Of a stretch of 47,376 nucleotides of DNA, positions 46,303 to 47,376 are shown piece by piece; the first letter of the stretch is position 1, and every line of letters starts with the position of its first letter. The notes under the pieces are model-generated. The model made no database searches. It was not told the DNA's origin and was given only the letters and a program-made list of their open reading frames with translations. Where the stretch lies: the NCBI RefSeq assembly GCF_009742705.1, contig NZ_WPCU01000006.1:152015-199390 (forward strand), in the 5' to 3' direction. A program made the translations under genes and the position numbers. The stretch comes from Auraticoccus cholistanensis (GTDB taxonomy: Bacteria > Actinomycetota > Actinomycetes > Propionibacteriales > Propionibacteriaceae).

Positions 46303-47376
46303 GTGGTGCAGGTTCGTGCTCGTGTCCGGGTCACCGGGGTGGAGTTCGACGACGGCACCACCGTCACCTACACCTACGACGCCGCCGGCAACGTGGCTAC
46401 CCGAACCGACCCCACCGGCACCACCACCTACGGCTACGATCAGCTGTACCGGCTGACCTACCGGGAACACACAGATGGCAACGGCGCGAGCTTCGGGGGA
46501 GGCATGAGCTACGTGTGGGACAAGGCATCGCAGCTGCAGGCCCAGACCACCGACGCCGGCGGGGTCATCTTCTACGACTACGACGACTCCGGGGTGCCGA
46601 CCAAGATCGACTACCCCGACGGTGACGACCGGGCCTACCTGACCATCACCACCGACGACAACGGCCGCCGCACCGCCACCACGATGAACAGCGACAGCGC
46701 CTCGGCCTGGCGGGCCCGCACCAACACCAGCTACGACGCCGCCGGCCGGGTCACCAAGGTCACCGCCGACACCGGCACCGGCGACAACAGCTACACCCGC
46801 ACCGTCGACGTCTCCTACTGCTACGTGAAGTCGACCACCGCGCCCAACTGCACCGCCAACACCGCAGGCGACCGCTCCAAGCTGCAGTGGCAGCGGGACA
46901 ACATCACCGGCGCCGTCACCACCTACAGCTACGACACCTCCGGCCGGCTCACCAGTGCGGTCACCACCGGTGCCGGGGCCAAGACCCACTCCTACACCTA
47001 CAACAGCAACGGCAACCGGCTCACCGCCGCCCGCACCGGTGCCACCACCCAGACCCTCACCTACAACCCGGCCAACCAGATCACCACCAGCGGGTTCGCC
47101 TATGACGGGGCGGGAAACCTGACCGCACAGCCCGGCAAGGGCACCATGACCTACACCGCGGCCAACCAGCTCGACACCGTCACCAGGTCCGGCACCACCT
47201 ACACCTACGACCACGCCGGCCTGACCAACGACGAGCTGATCACCCAGACCACCCCCGAGGGCACCTACCGCTACGCCTACGGCCGCACCAACCCCCAGGG
47301 CCTGCCGGTCCTGGAGACCGTCGGCAAGGACAACAACACCGCCTCCATCCTCAACGACCCCCGCACCGGCCAACCC
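46303..47376 (+). CDS. RHS/YD-repeat protein, partial
   Basis: The frame runs off the right edge; 358 codons are seen from GTG 46303, which has AGGGGG six bases before it. About ten YD-type repeats are visible: YTYDAAGNVATRTDPTG, YGYDQLYRLTYREHTDG, TSYDAAGRVTKVTADTG, YSYDTSGRLTSAVTTG, YTYNSNGNRLTAARTG and FAYDGAGNL among them. Such repeats form a hollow shell around a C-terminal toxin in secreted polymorphic toxins. No signal peptide or N-terminal domain precedes the repeats, although full-length RHS proteins are far longer on that side, so this copy looks 5'-truncated or is a fragment. The toxin end lies outside the window. Confidence 0.75.
   Translation, partial: MVQVRARVRVTGVEFDDGTTVTYTYDAAGNVATRTDPTGTTTYGYDQLYRLTYREHTDGNGASFGGGMSYVWDKASQLQAQTTDAGGVIFYDYDDSGVPTKIDYPDGDDRAYLTITTDDNGRRTATTMNSDSASAWRARTNTSYDAAGRVTKVTADTGTGDNSYTRTVDVSYCYVKSTTAPNCTANTAGDRSKLQWQRDNITGAVTTYSYDTSGRLTSAVTTGAGAKTHSYTYNSNGNRLTAARTGATTQTLTYNPANQITTSGFAYDGAGNLTAQPGKGTMTYTAANQLDTVTRSGTTYTYDHAGLTNDELITQTTPEGTYRYAYGRTNPQGLPVLETVGKDNNTASILNDPRTGQP

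Noticed and set aside
46135..47373. A Gly/Val-rich frame antisense to the RHS repeats
   Set aside because: Shadow of the repeats; the plus strand carries clear YD motifs.

Overview
The window is high-GC DNA with the codon usage, GTG starts and regulatory sites (IdeR/DtxR, Zur, CIRCE) of an actinobacterium. Gene content (purK-purE, tdh-kbl, a mannan-use locus, a lone groEL behind two CIRCE elements, zinc-free ribosomal proteins with the MRF GTPase) fits a soil or surface actinomycete, perhaps Propionibacteriales; that placement is inference. Several genes (purK, tdh, argG, the DUF3263 gene) have a TAnnnT box 6-8 bases before the start codon, as expected for leaderless transcripts.

Layout. 1-787: start of a SWIM/SNF2 helicase, running off the left edge. 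818-2059: a two-gene flavin reductase operon behind a cysteine-ended leader peptide, a hairpin and a dyad operator. 2156-4679: purK-purE and a DUF899 gene. 4796-6530: a LysE exporter and an aldo/keto reductase. 6594-9649: tdh-kbl plus a DedA-like membrane protein. 9651-9980: a YciI-like protein. 10060-14138: an iron-siderophore ABC importer under an IdeR box. 14230-14302: tRNA-Thr(TGT). 14303 to about 17300: a lower-GC island holding a Sll1717-like P-loop ATPase and a TIR-like protein, the best candidate for an undescribed immune system. 17297-19937: MarR regulator, a 61-aa protein, an SDR epimerase-like protein and a TauE/SafE permease. 20103-22517: secreted GH20 hexosaminidase. 22759-25245: divergent zinc-starvation operons for L32, MRF, L36, L31B and for L28, L33, S14 around one Zur box. 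25295-28003: small membrane ORF, DinB, an unknown membrane protein, a Tat-exported amidase and a methyltransferase. 28152-30425: argG and a secreted M15 peptidase. 30491-41358: mannan/mannoside locus (GH38 mannosidase, ROK regulator, sugar ABC importer, GH76 endo-mannanase, manA). 41460-44058: DUF3263 protein and a type VII secretion-like module. 44073-45884: CIRCE-controlled groEL. 46303 to the right edge: an RHS/YD-repeat gene, cut by the window.

Working together. The mannan locus reads as a pathway: GH76 cuts mannan outside the cell, the importer takes up oligosaccharides, GH38 releases mannose, and ManA interconverts mannose-6-P and fructose-6-P; a ROK repressor with a dyad operator before GH38 is the likely switch. 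The Zur cluster swaps zinc-binding ribosomal proteins for cysteine-poor versions and encodes MRF, which links zinc shortage to ribosome hibernation. The ATPase-TIR pair has the sensor-plus-NADase-effector logic of abortive-infection systems and sits next to a tRNA gene.
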